Source of the DNA: RGIG4097 sp964599875
GTDB taxonomy: Bacteria; Bacillota; Clostridia; Christensenellales; CAG-917
Direction: 5' to 3'
Assembly (NCBI GenBank): GCA_964599875.1
Contig: CAZRHE010000014.1
Location: forward strand, 1 to 38,866
DNA: 38,866 nt
Shown here: positions 16,723 to 24,088 of the stretch, piece by piece
Layout: the number at the start of each line of letters is the position of its first letter
How positions within the stretch are numbered: the first letter of the stretch is position 1
Made by a program: the position numbers and the translations under genes
Notes under the pieces: model-generated
The model's input: the letters and a program-made list of their open reading frames with translations, nothing else
Database searches by the model: none
Told to the model about the DNA's origin: nothing

Positions 16723-17727
16723 TTATCCTCTTAATTTTACGTTATATTGCTTGCACCAACGGTCAAGCAGTTTGTCTATAATGCTCATAGGAACCGCGTT
16801 TGAGACGTTGTTTGCCTGCACCGTCGTGTTTCCGCATTTCACAGCCACGGTCGCCGATTTGACGATTCCTATGCACACCCCTCTTCTATCGAACACGGGC
16901 GAACCAGAATCTCCTCTGTTTATGGGCAACGTCGTAACGAGGTTATCTTCGTTGTTACGAGGGAATTTGACCGTTCCCATAATCGGCGCAAGCCCCATGG
17001 AAAGCCCGTTTCCAATTGCAACGACGCTCGCCCCCGGGAGGACTTTTGAATAATCGTCAATCCTCACGACCGAAGTGAACGCTTTGTCGAACGGCAAAGC
17101 CTCAACCTTACACAGCGCGACGTCGTATCCTGGATCGGATGCGATAACCTCAACGGAACGCGATAATCCGCCGTTTGCTACGAGGCACGAGATTTTCTCG
17201 CAATAATCGTCCTCGTCATCGTCGAATATCACGTGATGATTGGTGAGAAGATATCCGTCGTTTGAGATGAAGAATCCCGTTCCCGCAGCCCTAGTGCAAC
17301 CAGTGTTACATCTTATTTCAACGACCGCCGCCGACTGTTCTTTGAAAATACTCTCCGCCAAACCAACGTTCTCTTCTATTTCAACGTGAACGGGTTGCGA
17401 TTGCTTTTCGGGAGCCGCTTTCGCACTTTCTTTTGCGGTCGGTACGCGTTTGGGTTCTTCGGGAATAGATTCTATCCCGAAGAACTTTTTCACGTTTGCG
17501 GTAACGCCTTTATCGCGCAACTCTGCGGCCACGTCGCGAAACTCTAAGATTCTTGCGTATGCAGAATTTTTCTCTTTAGCAGACGGAGCGGCGATATAGA
17601 TATCTCGTAGCGTTTCCATCGCGTCGATTATGCACTTTCTGGCATATTCTGCATTGCCCTCTTTTGCGTATTGTTTTGCAAGCGCAAAAGAACTTTTAAG
17701 TTTGCAATATGAATCCTGAAGTTTCAT
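16723..17727 (-). CDS. cytoplasmic trypsin-like serine protease with MIT-like domain
   Basis: The 334-residue product has an N-terminal helical domain (1-85, ending NVKKFFGI), a charged linker (86-120) and a trypsin-fold protease domain related to the HtrA/S1 group. The catalytic triad is visible: His165 in TNHHV, Asp202 in YDVAL, Ser274 in NRGDSGSP. There is no signal peptide, membrane helix or PDZ domain, so the enzyme should act in the cytoplasm, unlike HtrA/DegP. It starts nine bases after the Vps4-like ATPase stop. The N-terminal domain has the length and spacing of a MIT domain and matches the RuvB-like protein's domain, with V79 and FFG at 82-84 in both. The target is unknown; an ESCRT-like subunit or a client of the AAA+ ring is plausible. 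Confidence 0.88.
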   Translation of the reverse strand: MKLQDSYCKLKSSFALAKQYAKEGNAEYARKCIIDAMETLRDIYIAAPSAKEKNSAYARILEFRDVAAELRDKGVTANVKKFFGIESIPEEPKRVPTAKESAKAAPEKQSQPVHVEIEENVGLAESIFKEQSAAVVEIRCNTGCTRAAGTGFFISNDGYLLTNHHVIFDDDEDDYCEKISCLVANGGLSRSVEVIASDPGYDVALCKVEALPFDKAFTSVVRIDDYSKVLPGASVVAIGNGLSMGLAPIMGTVKFPRNNEDNLVTTLPINRGDSGSPVFDRRGVCIGIVKSATVAVKCGNTTVQANNVSNAVPMSIIDKLLDRWCKQYNVKLRG

Positions 17728-17736
17728 TTCATCCGT

Positions 17737-18999
17737 TTAGAAGTCGTTTTCGTTAAGCCAGCGCAGGACGTAAGGAGGGATAAATTCCCCTCTTAACCTT
17801 GCCGCCTTTGCTTTGGGCATATAGTATGCGATATAATCCGCATAACTCATATTCGCGCTATATGCGTCGAACGCAATGAGCATCTCGTAGGTAATCGAAT
17901 TGATATAGTTATCAATAACCGCGTTGCAGTCCTCGCGAGTTATACAATCGTCAACTCTGATATTATCGTCGCGCAATGCACAGATTTCTCTCGACATAGG
18001 ACGATTTGATATCATTTTGCAGATTGCTTTTATATCGCCGCCCGAAAAGCCCTCGAATTTGTCTGCGAGCCATTCTACGGTCACGTCGGGAGCACAAGGG
18101 ATATCCAAGCGGTTCTTAATACTTGCATCTTTTCCAAGAGCAAGTTCGACGAGTCTTGCGCGCGCCTCGAAGTCGGGAAGAGGCACGTACATTTGAGTTT
18201 CGAAACGTCCTCCCCTCTTCACCGCGCTATCCAAAACCCAAGGTCTGTTCGTCGCCGCGATGATTATGCGAATTTGACCGGGTTTCACTGCAGACGTAAA
18301 TCCGTCCATTTGCGTCAAAAGCGTTGTCAGTTGCTCTTTCGTATGACGGCTCTCGTCGTCGTCGCGACTTGCCGCAAGTGCGTCTATTTCATCGAAAAAG
18401 ATTATGCACTTATCGTATTGCTTCGCTTGTTCAAAGACTTCCGCAATGACTTTCGCGCCGTCGCCAACAAGGTTTGCCATGAAGTCTTTGACTTGCACGA
18501 CTGCGATTTTGCAACCTAGAGTCCCCGCAAGACAACGAACAAGGTGGGTTTTCCCGGTTCCCGGAGGTCCGTACATGAGCAACTGCATTCCAACGTCCTT
18601 GCGATACTTGAAATATATCGGCGAGTACTTTGGCGACAGTGGCGCCAACACGTTGACAACAATCGTTTGTTTGAGTTCTTCCAAACCCGCAACGTCGTGC
18701 ATCGTGAGTTTAGGGACTTCAGCATCGAACCAATCTCGGGATTCTGCCGTTTCCGCCGCTCCGGCTGAACGTGCTTGTTTGGGAACTATCATGCTGACGC
18801 TTGCGAGCCATTCACGAACGGGCGCAGACGTAGACGCATAATAATCGCAAATTTGCTTGGGAATATCCTTTCGTGTGCTCTGGCTTTTTGCGATATCAAT
18901 GATTTGATTCGCAACGCGAGCGGCGGACTGATTGTCACCGCTATTGCGATATTGGTTGTATATTTCGATATACTCTTTGTAAGTATCGATTAGTTCCAT
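17737..18999 (-). CDS. Vps4-like AAA+ ATPase with N-terminal MIT-like domain
   Basis: The 420-residue product begins with a three-helix MIT-like domain (about 1-68; YKEYIEIYNQYRNSGDNQSA). A linker follows, then one classic AAA domain: DVAGLEELK at 102-110, Walker A GPPGTGKT at 144-151, Walker B IIFFDEID at 199-206, sensor-1 AATN at 248-251, arginine fingers in KRGGRF (261-266), and GFSGGDI at 317-323. The stretch NRPWVLDSAVKRGGRFE followed by YVPLPDFEAR closely follows the Vps4/spastin group rather than FtsH; there is no peptidase domain and no membrane helix. The C-terminal 70 residues are helical. AAGGAA lies eight bases before ATG. It is 21 bases downstream of the second ESCRT-III-like gene. 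The AAA family is certain; Vps4 kinship is likely. Confidence 0.85.
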   Translation of the reverse strand: MELIDTYKEYIEIYNQYRNSGDNQSAARVANQIIDIAKSQSTRKDIPKQICDYYASTSAPVREWLASVSMIVPKQARSAGAAETAESRDWFDAEVPKLTMHDVAGLEELKQTIVVNVLAPLSPKYSPIYFKYRKDVGMQLLMYGPPGTGKTHLVRCLAGTLGCKIAVVQVKDFMANLVGDGAKVIAEVFEQAKQYDKCIIFFDEIDALAASRDDDESRHTKEQLTTLLTQMDGFTSAVKPGQIRIIIAATNRPWVLDSAVKRGGRFETQMYVPLPDFEARARLVELALGKDASIKNRLDIPCAPDVTVEWLADKFEGFSGGDIKAICKMISNRPMSREICALRDDNIRVDDCITREDCNAVIDNYINSITYEMLIAFDAYSANMSYADYIAYYMPKAKAARLRGEFIPPYVLRWLNENDF

Positions 19000-19020
19000 C
19001 TTTGTATTCCTTCCTAGTTT

Positions 19021-19674
19021 TTACTTGCTATTTTTAGTTTGTTGCAGCGTCAGAATGATCTCGTCAATATTTGTCTCGGATTTCTCCTCGCTAATGCCAG
19101 ACGGCACCGGCGCAACTACGTTTTTCTCGACTTCTTTCATGAGAGATGCTTCACGTTGTTGACGTTTTGCTTGACGACGTGCTTCAAGTCTTTCAACCGC
19201 CTTGGAATCAGTAATGTCAACTTTGGAATCCTCACCAAACAAGTTACTACGAACTTTATCTTCCATACTGGTTTCACCGCGGAGTTCTTTGAGAGAGGCT
19301 CTTGCCGCATCGAGATTTTTCTTGAACTCGTTCATTTGTTTGCCAAGTTTAGGGACGTTGAGTCCTGCTGCAAGTTGCTTGCAGCAATCAAGCGCTTTGG
19401 GCAAAGCTTTGAGTTTGCTGAACACTCTCGACGTCACGGCAGACTCGCGAATCCTGATTTCGATGACCTTAAGGTCTTGTGCAAAATCTTCAAGTTCGAT
19501 TTGGTCGTCGATGAGTTGATCAGAATACGCTTCATCCCCAACAGCGGAAGCTTCAACAATCCAACCGTCATACTGATTTATGAGGTTTTCTACGCTGTAT
19601 CTTGCTTCTAAAATCATCTGCAAAGCTTGTGCAATCTGATTTTCGTTTTTGAGTATTTTGTCGGTTTTGCTCAT
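19021..19674 (-). CDS. ESCRT-III (Snf7)-like helical protein, subunit 2
   Basis: The 217-residue product has no enzyme motif or signal peptide and is almost all helix. Residues 5-80 form a long helical hairpin. Residues 80-135 (VFSKLKALPKAL, then VPKLGKQMNEFKKNLD) follow the pattern of the CHMP/Vps2 region V-x3-LK-x2-xKAL … KLMDKFEKQFEDLD. A Lys/Arg-rich helix (ERLEARRQAKRQQRE) and a loose linker follow, and a final short helix NIDEIILTLQQTK could serve as a MIT-interacting motif. Length and the position next to a MIT-bearing Vps4-like ATPase fit ESCRT-III. PspA/Vipp1-type or generic coiled coil are alternatives. GGAGGA precedes ATG. The gene lies 28 bases after subunit 1. Confidence 0.55.
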   Translation of the reverse strand: MSKTDKILKNENQIAQALQMILEARYSVENLINQYDGWIVEASAVGDEAYSDQLIDDQIELEDFAQDLKVIEIRIRESAVTSRVFSKLKALPKALDCCKQLAAGLNVPKLGKQMNEFKKNLDAARASLKELRGETSMEDKVRSNLFGEDSKVDITDSKAVERLEARRQAKRQQREASLMKEVEKNVVAPVPSGISEEKSETNIDEIILTLQQTKNSK

Positions 19675-19702
19675 GGTTATATCCTCCGTTTTATGTTTTC
19701 AG

Positions 19703-20347
19703 TTAGTTTTTATTCGTCAGCCTATTCGTATCGTTTTGCTCCGCTTTTTCTGCTACGATTACGACCTCGGTGTCCGTTTCGAGTTCTTTCATGATATCAT
19801 TCAACTCAGGCTCATCCAATTGATTACGTTCGTCGAAAATATCCATCATTCCTTCGTTTGTTTTGATACGTTTTTGCATTTCATTATCAGCAACTTTTCT
19901 GCGTTTAAAATCATCATCCAATTTTTCAAGCAGAGAAACCAAAAGTTTGTTCAGTTGCTCTCGCTTTGAAAAATCATTAGCAAGGACGGGCAACTTCCTT
20001 TCTGGGATTTTGCGTATAATAAACCCGTATGCTTCTCTGTTCATGAACGTTTGCAAGGCTTGAATGATTCTATCAAACAATTCAACGGTAGAGCGCACGT
20101 TTTCTTCTTCTCTACTCACTCTCTTAAGAGTGTCCCTCAAATTTTTAATTTGCCTTGCGATATTTTTCTTTTCGTCATCATCATGTGCAAGCTTACCTTT
20201 TTCGATCAAAAGATTTATACTCGATTTGAGTTCAGCTGCTTGCATTTCTATTTTTGACAGTATCATCTGCTGTTTATTTCTGCACATAACTACTATATTA
20301 AATTCGCCTTGTGCCCTTTGTTGCTTGTTTGATACTTTTTTTCCCAT
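19703..20347 (-). CDS. ESCRT-III (Snf7)-like helical protein, subunit 1
   Basis: This is the first gene of the operon (214 residues). The N-terminus is basic (MGKKVSNKQQ) and the C-terminal third acidic, the charge split typical of ESCRT-III. A helical hairpin covers about 20-100 (KKNIARQIKNLRDTLKRV resembles the A-x-x-Y-A-K-x-I/L-x-R helix of Snf7 proteins). Further helices follow at 125-165, and a short helix DEPELNDIMKELE (178-190) resembles the D-E-I-D-x-I-L-x-E-L helix near the end of ESCRT-III. No catalytic motif or membrane helix is present. AAGGAG is ten bases before ATG. Similarity is by pattern only; a PspA-like or unrelated coiled-coil protein is possible. Confidence 0.55.
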   Translation of the reverse strand: MGKKVSNKQQRAQGEFNIVVMCRNKQQMILSKIEMQAAELKSSINLLIEKGKLAHDDDEKKNIARQIKNLRDTLKRVSREEENVRSTVELFDRIIQALQTFMNREAYGFIIRKIPERKLPVLANDFSKREQLNKLLVSLLEKLDDDFKRRKVADNEMQKRIKTNEGMMDIFDERNQLDEPELNDIMKELETDTEVVIVAEKAEQNDTNRLTNKN

Positions 20348-20959
20348 TTGGATATATCTCCTTGTTATTTTTACTATTTATGATACGCCGCCGATGACAG
20401 TTTACGACAAACGCTGTTTCGCGCGCACACGCACATAAGCGTGTTTGCAAGACAATGTCAAAATAACGTTTTCCGACGGTCGTAATATTCAATTTTGTTC
20501 TCGGGTTTCAGAGCAAAGTACGACAAAAAATCGTGCTCTAAACGTAAGCCGTCTACCCCGACGACTTACGGTCAACTTTTAATTAGAAATTTCAAATGAG
20601 TTTCCCTACTGATTTTCATCAACGTCCGACCCCTTCTCAGAAGTTGCTGTTTCTCTTGCGAGAGTGCTATCCGCCGTCGGCAACCTTACGGTATCTCAAC
20701 GGCTTCGCGTACGTTGTTAAAGTGCGTCAAAAAACGCACCGCATACGCCGCCATCTTTGTTTACAATTGGATTATATCACACAAAAAAATGAATTTCAAT
20801 ACCCATTTTAAAATTTTTTAAAAAATTTTTAATAAATGCATTTTCCTGCAATAAATATGCAAGATTCATTCGATTACCGCTTAAATATTCACCATTAGCG
20901 ATAATTTATACATAATATATTAATTTACATATATACCCGCGCGCGTCCACGCAACGTGA
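20348..20959. other. 612-bp intergenic region upstream of the ESCRT-like operon
   Basis: I see no convincing gene. The minus strand must carry the operon promoter. One weak candidate is TTGACA (20461-20456) without a good -10; another is TTGTCG and TATCAT, 19 bases apart, near 20385-20415. The stretch 20510-20760 contains several short inverted repeats (AGAGCA/TGCTCT, GTAAG/CTTAC, GTGCG/CGCAC), so it may be a structured leader or small RNA. From 20780 to 20940 the DNA is extremely A/T-rich. A 71-codon plus-strand frame at 20596-20811 has no ribosome site and no recognisable product. Confidence 0.5.
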
Positions 20960-21280
20960 TCATATGCCGTATTTGTCGAGGTCGACGTAGAAAACGAGGG
21001 TGTCGTTGTCGAGGCGAGTGGAAACTTCTATGCCGTCGGCACGGAGGAGTTCGGCTTGGACTTCCGCTCCGCCGAAAGCGAATTTCGGTGCAAGACCGCC
21101 GAAACGATTGACCACTCTGTAACAAGGGATATTTTCGGGATCGGGATTGAAATGGAGCGCATATCCGACGGCGCGGGAGGCGCGAGGAGAACCGCAAAGG
21201 CAAGCGATTTGTCCGTAAGTCGCCACTCTGCCTTTCGGGATTTTTTTGACCTCGTCGTAGACTAAATCGTAAAAACTCAT
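20960..21280 (-). CDS. MGMT-family alkyltransferase-like protein
   Basis: The 106-residue product is the winged-helix domain of the O6-alkylguanine-DNA alkyltransferase family without the N-terminal domain, the size of ATL proteins. Seen: VKKIPKGRVATYGQIA, the arginine-finger segment GSPRASRAVGYAL, and the active-site region IPCYRVVN. Cys53, the alkyl acceptor in MGMT, is present, but the following His of PCHR is Tyr54. ATL proteins bind alkylated guanine and flag it for repair; with Cys kept, weak transfer is possible. I take the ATG at 21280 (MSFYDLVYDEV), where homology begins. No strong ribosome site is seen. It is 17 bases after the amidohydrolase, at the end of the operon. Confidence 0.85.
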   Translation of the reverse strand: MSFYDLVYDEVKKIPKGRVATYGQIACLCGSPRASRAVGYALHFNPDPENIPCYRVVNRFGGLAPKFAFGGAEVQAELLRADGIEVSTRLDNDTLVFYVDLDKYGI

Positions 21281-21297
21281 ATCACTATTATGCGCCG

Positions 21298-22086
21298 TCA
21301 AAGCCCCAATATTCTTTCCGCATTCGAGTGGAAAATCTTTTCCTGTACGTCTACGGATAGCATGGATTTCAGATTTTTGATTTCCTTGCCGGCGTCGCTC
21401 CACGGGGAATCCGAGCCGAACAAAATCTTATCCGATCCGTGTTTTAAGAGGATTCTTTCGAACTGTTCTTTGCCGTAGTATTCCGTCCCCATAGACGTAT
21501 CGATATAAAGCCCCGTACCCGCGATAAACTTCTCGACGTCCGCCCATTGACTTTGACCTCCGAGGTGCGCGCAAACCATAATACCGCCCTGCATTTCCTT
21601 CCAAACTCTTGCAAACCTTTCGGGAGAAGTGCGGAAAGGAGGGGTGCCGATGGGGTCGAATCCCGCGTGCTGAACAACGATTAAACCCTTTGAAAACGCA
21701 TAGTCGTAAAAGCGCAACATATCCGCGTTGTCGCAAACGAAGTTTTGATATTCGGCGTGGATTTTTATGCCTTTCAACCCGAGAGAGCAAACGAAATCGA
21801 TATCCTCTTTATAGTGCTCGGACGGATACACTCCGCCGAAAGAAATAATCTTATCCGACTGAATGGAGCAAACCCATTCGTTGGTTTTATAGACCTGTTC
21901 CCTTTTCGTAAGGACGGGAAGGACGACGGATTTATCCACGCCCGACTTTTCCATAAAAGCGAGCAATCCGTCTTTCGTAAGGTTGTGCGACGGGGTGTAA
22001 AGTCCCCCTGCGTTTGCAGTCAGCGACGCATACGCCTTAGGCGCGAGTGCATCGGGAAAAATGTGTGTATGAAAATCAATAACCAT
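21298..22086 (-). CDS. amidohydrolase-2 family metal-dependent hydrolase
   Basis: The 262-residue product is a TIM-barrel metal hydrolase of the amidohydrolase-2 (ACMSD-like) family. The N-terminal metal motif is DFHTHIF (His6, His8). Later ligands are likely the His of IKIHAEY or VVQHAG and the Asp of LFGSDSPW near the C-terminus. Family members hydrolyse or decarboxylate small cyclic or acidic compounds; no substrate can be named. The full length is normal. The ribosome site is poor. It sits between the phosphatase gene (41 bases away) and the alkyltransferase-like gene (17 bases away), probably co-transcribed. Confidence 0.85.
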   Translation of the reverse strand: MVIDFHTHIFPDALAPKAYASLTANAGGLYTPSHNLTKDGLLAFMEKSGVDKSVVLPVLTKREQVYKTNEWVCSIQSDKIISFGGVYPSEHYKEDIDFVCSLGLKGIKIHAEYQNFVCDNADMLRFYDYAFSKGLIVVQHAGFDPIGTPPFRTSPERFARVWKEMQGGIMVCAHLGGQSQWADVEKFIAGTGLYIDTSMGTEYYGKEQFERILLKHGSDKILFGSDSPWSDAGKEIKNLKSMLSVDVQEKIFHSNAERILGL

Positions 22087-22127
22087 AGTTTATATATGAA
22101 TTTTGTAGCGATAAACCGCCGATTGTG

Positions 22128-22604
22128 CTATTTTGTAAATTGTGCTTTGAGTTTCACGAAATATTCGTTAAGATACTTTTTGAGCACTGCCATAGACTTC
22201 TCGTAATCCGCTTGCGACGTCTTGAGCCACGGGTCGGGGATGGGCGTGTATTTGCCCTCCGCGACCTCGGACAGCGTGATATATTTCTTTCTGCAACTTG
22301 CGGGCGTGAGGACTTTATGAAATCGCGACATGCCGATGATTATATCCGCCTCTTCGAAACGCTCTCTTGCGTTCGATTTGTGAGAGGGCTTATGTTTCAA
22401 AAGTTCCTCTTCCGAAAATCCCTCTTTTTTGAGCGCGACGACCGCTTTCGGGAAAATCTCTTTGCTGTGATTAAGCACCGCGGACGAGGATATTTCTATC
22501 CCTGCCCTCGACAAGATTTCGTCCTCGGCAATCATTCTGCGGAGCATAAATTCGCAGTACGGACTGCGACACACGTTTGATGAACATACGAATAAAATTT
22601 TCAT
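22128..22604 (-). CDS. low-molecular-weight protein-tyrosine-phosphatase family protein
   Basis: The 158-residue product has the LMW-PTP phosphate loop VCSSNVCRSP (Cys7, Arg13 of Cx5R) at the very N-terminus and the general-acid motif IPDPW (Asp124). These residues support an active protein-tyrosine or arginine phosphatase; arsenate reductases of this fold share the loop but usually have extra C-terminal cysteines, which I do not see. It follows the ABC-2 permease by 39 bases. No clear ribosome site is visible before ATG. Its physiological substrate is unknown. Confidence 0.9.
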   Translation of the reverse strand: MKILFVCSSNVCRSPYCEFMLRRMIAEDEILSRAGIEISSSAVLNHSKEIFPKAVVALKKEGFSEEELLKHKPSHKSNARERFEEADIIIGMSRFHKVLTPASCRKKYITLSEVAEGKYTPIPDPWLKTSQADYEKSMAVLKKYLNEYFVKLKAQFTK

Positions 22605-22643
22605 AATTTGATTTTAACATTCCTATGCGATTTAGTCAAATCG

Positions 22644-23375
22644 TTACGCCTTTTTGAGACGCTTTGCGGTGACGACGACGGACAAGACGGCGAGCACGAC
22701 GGCGTATGCAAGGAGTATTCCAAGTCTATACCACTCAAAGTCGAGTCCCTGCAACAGTTGTCTTGAAAGGGTTACGACGTTATAAAAAGGCAATATCGTC
22801 GCAAAGATTTCAAACCCACCGCCTACGACCTCGACGGGAAACCATGCGCCCGACACGATTGCGATTACGGTTATCAGCCCGTTGCCTATCCCCGTCAGTT
22901 GTCCCGCATTCAACGTGAATCCCATGAGCATCCCGACGGACACGAATATCACCGCAACAGGAAACAGCAATAACGCGCAAGTGAATACGTGCGGAGTCCA
23001 ATTAAGGCCGAAACAAAACGCGAGCGCAAACGTGACGACGTATTGCCCGAAAGTCATAGCCAAAAACGGCAACGTGTATGCTATCATATAGTCCGTCGCT
23101 CGCAAAGGCAGAGTCCTGAATCTCGAAAACAACGACGAATTACGGTCGGAGCATATCAAATTCCCCTCTGACATCATCAAGGTCGAAAATCCGAATACGA
23201 CGACGCCGGGAGTCAGCGTCGCGGGTGAAAACATATCGATATCCATATCCACGGATTTGTCGATGACGAAAAACAATATCAGCAAAAATACGGGGAACGC
23301 AAGTCCCAACGTGAGCGTCAACGGATCGCGAAGACATTCTTTCACGTTTCTTTTCAAAAGTCCTTTGCAGTTCAT
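22644..23375 (-). CDS. ABC-2 type transporter permease
   Basis: The 243-residue membrane protein has six predicted helices in ABC-2 layout (first helix about 24-40, then an extracellular loop, then five helices). It is the permease partner of the ATPase directly upstream, overlapping it by four bases (ATGA). Such two-gene exporters often remove antimicrobials, lipids or other hydrophobic compounds; the substrate here is not evident. The ribosome site is a G-rich GGGGGAT inside the end of the ATPase gene. Confidence 0.9.
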   Translation of the reverse strand: MNCKGLLKRNVKECLRDPLTLTLGLAFPVFLLILFFVIDKSVDMDIDMFSPATLTPGVVVFGFSTLMMSEGNLICSDRNSSLFSRFRTLPLRATDYMIAYTLPFLAMTFGQYVVTFALAFCFGLNWTPHVFTCALLLFPVAVIFVSVGMLMGFTLNAGQLTGIGNGLITVIAIVSGAWFPVEVVGGGFEIFATILPFYNVVTLSRQLLQGLDFEWYRLGILLAYAVVLAVLSVVVTAKRLKKA

Positions 23376-24088
23376 ACCCTATCCCCCTTCACGATTTTGA
23401 GATATACGTCGTCAAAGGATTCGCCGTTTCCGCCGTACTTCTCCATGAGTTCCTTCCCCGTGCCGAGTTCGATGAGTTTTCCGTTTTTGATAATGCCGAT
23501 TCTATCCGCAAGCGCATACGCCTCTTCGAGATAGTGCGTCGTGAGGACGATGGTTTTTGTTTTCTTCATTTCGGATATGACGTCCCAAAGTTCTCTGCGC
23601 GCCTCAATATCGAGCCCGAGAGTGGGTTCGTCGAGAAAAACGATTTCAGGGTCGGGCAATACCGCCATTGCAATAGACAATATGCGTTGCCAACCGCCGG
23701 ACAGTTTTTTAGCATACTTTTTCCCCTGCGTATCCAGCCTGAAGGATTCGTATATCGCGCGCGCGTCCTCTTTGGACTTTCCCGTCGTTTCCGCAATCAT
23801 TTCGAGATTTTCAAGTGCGGTCAAATTTTTCGCGACGGCGGTTTCTTGCGGAGATACTCCTATGCGTCGTTTGACTTCTATCACGTCCCGCACAACGCTA
23901 TAACCGCAAAGATACGCGTCCCCGCTTGTGGGTGCGGTGAGTCCGCATAGCATTTTGATTGTGGTAGTCTTTCCCGCTCCGTTCGGACCGAGAAGAGCGA
24001 ATATTTCTCCGTCCCCGATTTCCAAATTCAGCCCGTCTACGACGGTTTTATCCTTGTATTTCTTCGTGAGGTCAATGGTTTTTATCAC
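23372..24088 (-). CDS. ABC transporter ATP-binding protein (ABC-2 exporter)
   Basis: This is a standard ABC ATPase. Walker A GPNGAGKT is at about residues 34-41, the Q-loop in VSPQE, the signature LSGGWQ at 129-134, Walker B IVFLDEP followed by D-loop GLD, and the switch His in LTTHYLEEA. I take the GTG at 24088 as start (VIKTIDLTKKY) because GGGAGG lies eight bases upstream. A GTG at 24097 would overlap that ribosome site. The gene overlaps the end of the AbrB-like gene by 17 bases, so the regulator and exporter are translationally linked. Confidence 0.92.
   Translation of the reverse strand: MIKTIDLTKKYKDKTVVDGLNLEIGDGEIFALLGPNGAGKTTTIKMLCGLTAPTSGDAYLCGYSVVRDVIEVKRRIGVSPQETAVAKNLTALENLEMIAETTGKSKEDARAIYESFRLDTQGKKYAKKLSGGWQRILSIAMAVLPDPEIVFLDEPTLGLDIEARRELWDVISEMKKTKTIVLTTHYLEEAYALADRIGIIKNGKLIELGTGKELMEKYGGNGESFDDVYLKIVKGDRV

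Noticed and set aside
16723..17727. HtrA/DegP housekeeping protease
   Set aside because: No signal peptide, TM helix or PDZ domain.
17737..18999. FtsH or proteasomal ATPase identity for the AAA+ protein
   Set aside because: No membrane helix, no HEXXH peptidase domain, no coiled-coil/OB N-domain; the PWxLDSA…RFE…PLPD pattern fits the Vps4 group.
19021..20347. Reading the two helical proteins as phage-shock PspA proteins
   Set aside because: They lack the PspA N-terminal amphipathic helix pattern as far as I can see, and PspA is not normally encoded with a MIT-bearing AAA+; kept only as an alternative.
20596..20811. 71-codon plus-strand frame in the region upstream of the ESCRT-like operon
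   Set aside because: No ribosome site, no recognisable domain, and it lies in a stretch full of short inverted repeats.
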